A stretch of 38,642 nt of DNA from Syntrophobacter sp. SbD2. Its GTDB lineage: Bacteria; Desulfobacterota; Binatia; UBA9968. Location: positions 1-38,642 of the forward strand of contig CAMDBU010000044.1 of assembly GCA_945889495.1 (NCBI GenBank), read 5' to 3'. Both the position numbers and the translations under genes were made by a program. Numbering within the stretch: the stretch's first letter is position 1; every line of letters starts with the position of its first letter. This document shows positions 38,235-38,642 of the stretch, one piece after another. The notes under the pieces were generated by a model. It made no database searches, was not told where the DNA came from, and saw only the letters and a list, made by a program, of their open reading frames with translations.

Positions 38235-38642
38235 TCTTTCCTCCGAAATTTTTACTTTTCCGATTTAACCGCGGCGAAAATCTTTAACAGCGAAAGTTTA
38301 TAAAACCTAATCGGCCAACAAGATTCATGGGAGAATTATCCGAATCAGGCTGTTTGAATGGTGCCTAGGAATATACAGAATTTTCGCCAAAGTCAACGAA
38401 TGCGCCGCCTGCGCACCGGCTGTTTCAGAACGCAGCACGGCTGTGAATCGGCTCCGAACGCCGCGCTGCGCGGGAACTTCTGGGCGCATTCGCGACTGTC
38501 GTAGCAACGTCAATCTGTCATGTTAACGGCAAGGCGAAAATGTCAGGTCGGTTTGTTGGTAGCAGCCTCCAAGGTAGAAATCGGACCGTAGCGGAACCCC
38601 TGCTTCTTAGCTGGCGTTCGGTATAGGCCAAGTGTGTGCGTC
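38235..38642. other. Upstream region of UbiD copy 3, no further gene
   Basis: It contains the ribosome site and a probable -10 of the UbiD gene. Beyond about 38330 no credible gene, RNA or repeat was recognised; a 62-codon minus-strand frame at 38325-38513 has no ribosome site or family likeness. Confidence 0.55.

Noticed and set aside
38325-38513. 62-codon minus-strand frame upstream of UbiD copy 3
   Set aside because: No ribosome site, Arg/Ser-rich composition and no recognisable domain.

Overview
The window is about 38.6 kb of GC-rich bacterial chromosome, almost fully coding. The content is: many SsuA/THI5-like (NMT1 domain) solute-binding proteins without transporter subunits, three UbiD-type decarboxylases, an amidohydrolase-2 enzyme, PqqC/TENA-like helical oxidase candidates, and many short dyad-symmetric intergenic repeats. 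This resembles uncultured deltaproteobacteria-like soil or sponge lineages (Binatota, Tectomicrobia, Rokubacteria). That placement is inference from gene content; no rRNA or other marker gene is present.

Layout. 1-441: no gene, repeat debris. 442-3840: two related iron/polyamine-type solute-binding proteins flanking an amidohydrolase. 3912-11618: seven consecutive minus-strand NMT1-like solute-binding protein genes; the fifth in coordinate order (8350-9369) has one in-frame stop. 11765-14405: an alpha/beta hydrolase, an isolated Flp-type pilin and an eighth NMT1-like protein. 14693-20694: a plus-strand sulfite-reduction and siroheme block (Rrf2 regulator, siroheme sulfite/nitrite reductase with a C-terminal extension, an unknown 199-aa protein, uroporphyrinogen-III methyltransferase, a small overlapping ORF, precorrin-2 dehydrogenase/ferrochelatase, uroporphyrinogen-III synthase). 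20881-23840: a ThDP enzyme and an M24 metallopeptidase. 23926-24777: a palindromic dispersed repeat carrying a 733-nt group II intron that has no reverse transcriptase gene. 24814-31516: a minus-strand six-gene cluster in which a UbiD decarboxylase plus PqqC/TENA-like protein pair occurs twice, around two solute-binding-protein-fold proteins, one of them without a signal peptide. 31659-36409: cupin, FmdB zinc ribbon, dienelactone hydrolase, two small conserved proteins, alpha/beta hydrolase, JAMM peptidase, lytic transglycosylase. 36663-38234: a third, divergent UbiD.

How the genes may work together. The siroheme block is self-consistent: HemD makes uroporphyrinogen III, the methyltransferase and the dehydrogenase/ferrochelatase convert it to siroheme, and the reductase uses it. 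An 11-base motif shared by the rrf2 promoter and the reductase leader suggests common control. The UbiD genes, amidohydrolase, ThDP enzyme, dienelactone hydrolase and cupin suggest metabolism of aromatic or other unsaturated carboxylic acids, with the secreted binding proteins probably capturing small organic ligands; no substrate can be read from the sequence. UbiD enzymes need prenylated FMN from UbiX, and no ubiX is in the window.

The points most worth a second look are the duplicated UbiD/PqqC-like module with its signal-less binding-protein homologue, the transporter-less binding-protein array, the ORF-less group II intron inside a hairpin repeat, and signal peptides that seem to be encoded by dispersed repeat sequence.
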